A stretch of 64,000 bases of DNA from Nocardioides campestrisoli (lineage in GTDB: Bacteria > Actinomycetota > Actinomycetes > Propionibacteriales > Nocardioidaceae): NCBI RefSeq assembly GCF_013624435.2, contig NZ_CP061768.1:62001-126000 (forward strand). Direction: 5' to 3'. The notes below the pieces were generated by a model. The model did no database searches, was not told the origin of the DNA, and saw nothing but the letters and a program-made list of their open reading frames with translations. Shown here piece by piece: positions 62,420-64,000 of the stretch. Each line of letters opens with the position of its first letter. The stretch's first letter is position 1. A program made the position numbers and the translations under genes.

Positions 62420-63775
62420 CTACACCGACACGGGCTGGGACGGGGCGACCGGCACCCGACTCCGGTCGCCCCGGCCCAGCAGCTTGTGCCGCAGAGTTCC
62501 CGGCTCGTACGACGTCCGGTAGACCCCGCGCTCCTGGAGGATCGGCACCACCAGGTCGATCACGTCGGCGAACGTCCCCGGCGTCACCCCGGTGGAGAGG
62601 TTGAACCCGTCGACCCCGGTCGCCTCGGTCACGTCCACGCAGTAGTCGGCCACCTCCTCCGCGGAGCCGACCAGCACCCCACCCAGGCCGCCGATCGCCG
62701 CGTGCTTGGCCAGGTCGCGCACGGTCCAGGGCCGCCCGTCCTCGCGGGTTCCGGTGAAGGACCGGGCGTAGGTCTGCATGGCGTTGCCCTCGAGCACCTC
62801 GACCGGGTCGTCGAGATCGTAGCGGGACAGGTCCGTCCCGATCCACCCCGAGACCAGCGCCAGCGCACCCTCGACGTCCGCGTGCTCGAGCATCGCCCGG
62901 TGCTTGTCGCGGGCCTCGGCGGCCGACGGCGCGGTCACGACCGTGACCTTCGTGTAGACCAGCGCGTCCTCCGGCTGCCGGCCGGCCTCGACCAGGGCGG
63001 CGCGGAAGCGGCGTACGGTCTCGGCGACCTGGCTGACCGTCCCGCCGCCGGCGTAGACCACCTCGGCGTGCCGGCCGGCGAAGACGGTGCCGCGCGCAGA
63101 CGCCCCCGCCTGGTAGATCACCGGCGTGCGCTGCGGCGACGGCTCGGCCAGGTGGATGCCGGGGACGTCGAACCAGCGCCCCCGGTGCTCGATCGGGTGC
63201 ACCTTGCTCGGGTCGGTGAAGACGCCGCGGGCCACGTCGCGCACCGCGGCGTCGTCCTCCCAGGACTGCTCCCACAGCTTGCGGGTGACCGCGAGGTACT
63301 CCTCGGCGTGGTCGTAGCGCTCGTCGTGCTCGCGGAGCTCGGCGCCCAGGTTGCGCGAGGCCGAGGGCAGGTAGCCGGTGACCAGGTTCCAGCCGACGCG
63401 GCCGCGGGTGAGGTGGTCCAGGGTCGACATCCGCCGGGCGAACACGTACGGGTGCTCCGACGAGGTGTTGACGGTGACCCCGAAGCCGAGGTGCTCGGTG
63501 ACCGCCGCCATCGCCGGGACCAGCAGCAGCGGGTCGTTGATCGGCACCTGCGCCCCGGCCCTCAGCGGGGCGTCGGCCGAGCCCCCGTAGGTGTCGTAGA
63601 CGCCCAGCACGTCGGCCAGGAAGATGCCGTCGAAGAGCCCGCGCTCCAGCAGCTTCGCCAGGTCGGTCCAGAACTCCAGCTCGGAGTAGCGCGACGTCTG
63701 GTCGTCGGGGTGCCGCCACATGCCCGGCGACTGGTGGCCCACGGCGTTCATCGCGAACGCGTTGAAGCGGATCAT
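62420..63775 (-). CDS. Flavin-dependent monooxygenase, NtaA/SnaA/DszA family
   Basis: A 451-residue luciferase-like (LLM) class monooxygenase that uses reduced flavin from a partner reductase to oxidise small organosulfur or amine compounds. Family blocks: RFNAFAMNAVGHQSPGMWRHPDD (about 3-25), FDGIFLADVLGVYD (about 48-61), TSSEHPYVFARRMSTLDHLTRGRVGWNLVTGY (about 105-136) and PQRTPVIYQAGASARG (about 225-240). Start ATG 63775 overlaps the stop of an upstream homologous gene by 4 nt (ATGA), so two LLM enzymes are co-translated. The substrate cannot be told. Confidence 0.92.
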   Translation of the reverse strand: MIRFNAFAMNAVGHQSPGMWRHPDDQTSRYSELEFWTDLAKLLERGLFDGIFLADVLGVYDTYGGSADAPLRAGAQVPINDPLLLVPAMAAVTEHLGFGVTVNTSSEHPYVFARRMSTLDHLTRGRVGWNLVTGYLPSASRNLGAELREHDERYDHAEEYLAVTRKLWEQSWEDDAAVRDVARGVFTDPSKVHPIEHRGRWFDVPGIHLAEPSPQRTPVIYQAGASARGTVFAGRHAEVVYAGGGTVSQVAETVRRFRAALVEAGRQPEDALVYTKVTVVTAPSAAEARDKHRAMLEHADVEGALALVSGWIGTDLSRYDLDDPVEVLEGNAMQTYARSFTGTREDGRPWTVRDLAKHAAIGGLGGVLVGSAEEVADYCVDVTEATGVDGFNLSTGVTPGTFADVIDLVVPILQERGVYRTSYEPGTLRHKLLGRGDRSRVPVAPSQPVSV

Positions 63776-64000
63776 CGGGCGACCCCCGCTCCGACCGTCT
63801 CCCGGGCGGCGGAGGCGCCGGCCCGGGGCAGCCGCAGGCGCTGCGCCAACGTCTCCTCGGCGTACCCGGTGCGGACCAGCCCGCGGCGGCGCAGCTCGGG
63901 CACCACCAGGTCGACGAAGTCGCGCAGCCCGGCGGGCTGGGCGTCGAACATCAGCACGAAGCCGTCGGCCGCCCCGGTGACGTGCCACTCCTCGAAGTCG
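63772..64000 (-). CDS. C-terminal end of a second LLM flavin monooxygenase (cut by window edge)
   Basis: The frame stays open to the right edge of the window; about 75 codons and the stop are visible. The sequence WHVTGAADGFVLMFDAQPAG, followed by LRDFVDLVVPELRRRGLVRTGYAEETLAQRLRLP, parallels the end of the downstream paralogue (GVDGFNLSTGVTPG ... VIDLVVPILQERGVYRTSYEPGTLRHKLLG), so it is the C-terminus of another NtaA/SnaA/DszA enzyme. It overlaps the downstream start by 4 nt. Confidence 0.85.
   Translation of the reverse strand, partial: DFEEWHVTGAADGFVLMFDAQPAGLRDFVDLVVPELRRRGLVRTGYAEETLAQRLRLPRAGASAARETVGAGVAR

Overview
The window is 64 kb of very GC-rich chromosomal DNA, densely and evenly coded on both strands. 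It looks like an actinobacterium, most likely Nocardioidaceae (Nocardioides or a relative). Reasons: GTG starts are common, mycothiol-linked enzymes are present (an mscR-type formaldehyde dehydrogenase and two DinB/maleylpyruvate-isomerase-like proteins), there are Actinobacteria-typical families (DUF222-HNH, SigK/RskA, DUF5926, CmtR-like ArsR), and about twenty start codons sit 6-7 nt behind a TAnnnT hexamer, the signature of leaderless mRNAs. I see no tRNA or rRNA gene, CRISPR array, insertion sequence, prophage or origin, and no gene-free stretch above 300 bases.

Layout. 1-10.7 kb: the tail of an M13 peptidase, a ComB-like phosphatase, a DinB-like protein, a RecQ helicase fused to a phosphoribosyltransferase-like domain, a DHA2 drug exporter, a glutathione peroxidase, then an unknown protein + SNF2 helicase + SWIM protein cassette. 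10.7-15.2 kb: a TetR regulator and a cell-surface glycan set (DUF2142 membrane protein, GT2, DUF2304, a convergent GT2). 15.3-23.4 kb: a long co-oriented run with a leucine/acyl-CoA catabolic part (carboxyltransferase, biotin carboxylase-BCCP, HMG-CoA lyase) continuing by a 4-nt overlap into a sulfotransferase, an unknown protein and a second sulfotransferase. 23.4-30.6 kb: EcsC, Aat, a lipoprotein, ChrA, a CmtR-like sensor with a CDF transporter, an Fpg/Nei glycosylase and an APC permease. 30.7-38.2 kb: an AAA ATPase, a BNR-repeat secreted protein, DUF1330, a GRAM-like protein, a sigK-rskA pair beside a fasciclin protein, a glycerophosphodiesterase and a SEC-C protein. 38.3-47 kb: small membrane proteins, a metallo-hydrolase, a membrane phosphatase, arginine deiminase behind a GNAT enzyme, and a larB-larC-UPF0016 operon (nickel-pincer cofactor). 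47-54.9 kb: a small helical protein, an unusual zinc-ribbon SDR, mscR with its MBL partner, a DUF305-like protein, a phosphoesterase, a DUF222-HNH protein, a DinB-like protein and a VOC protein. 54.9-64 kb: an RTX-like secreted protein, a four-gene operon (APC permease, lipoprotein, DUF350, glutathionylspermidine-synthase-like ATP-grasp ligase), an EVE-like protein, PspC, SulP and two flavin monooxygenases (the second cut by the window edge).

Most notable points: (i) a 61-bp structured repeat present twice (5915-5975 and 49148-49208), each copy just behind the stop of a minus-strand gene; (ii) at least four places where the stop codon of one gene is the first three bases of the -10 hexamer of the next gene's leaderless promoter; (iii) the permease/lipoprotein/DUF350/ATP-grasp operon; (iv) a UPF0016 metal transporter translationally coupled to larB-larC; (v) a sigK-rskA-fasciclin locus with two matching candidate promoters; (vi) a zinc-ribbon SDR that lacks the catalytic Tyr.
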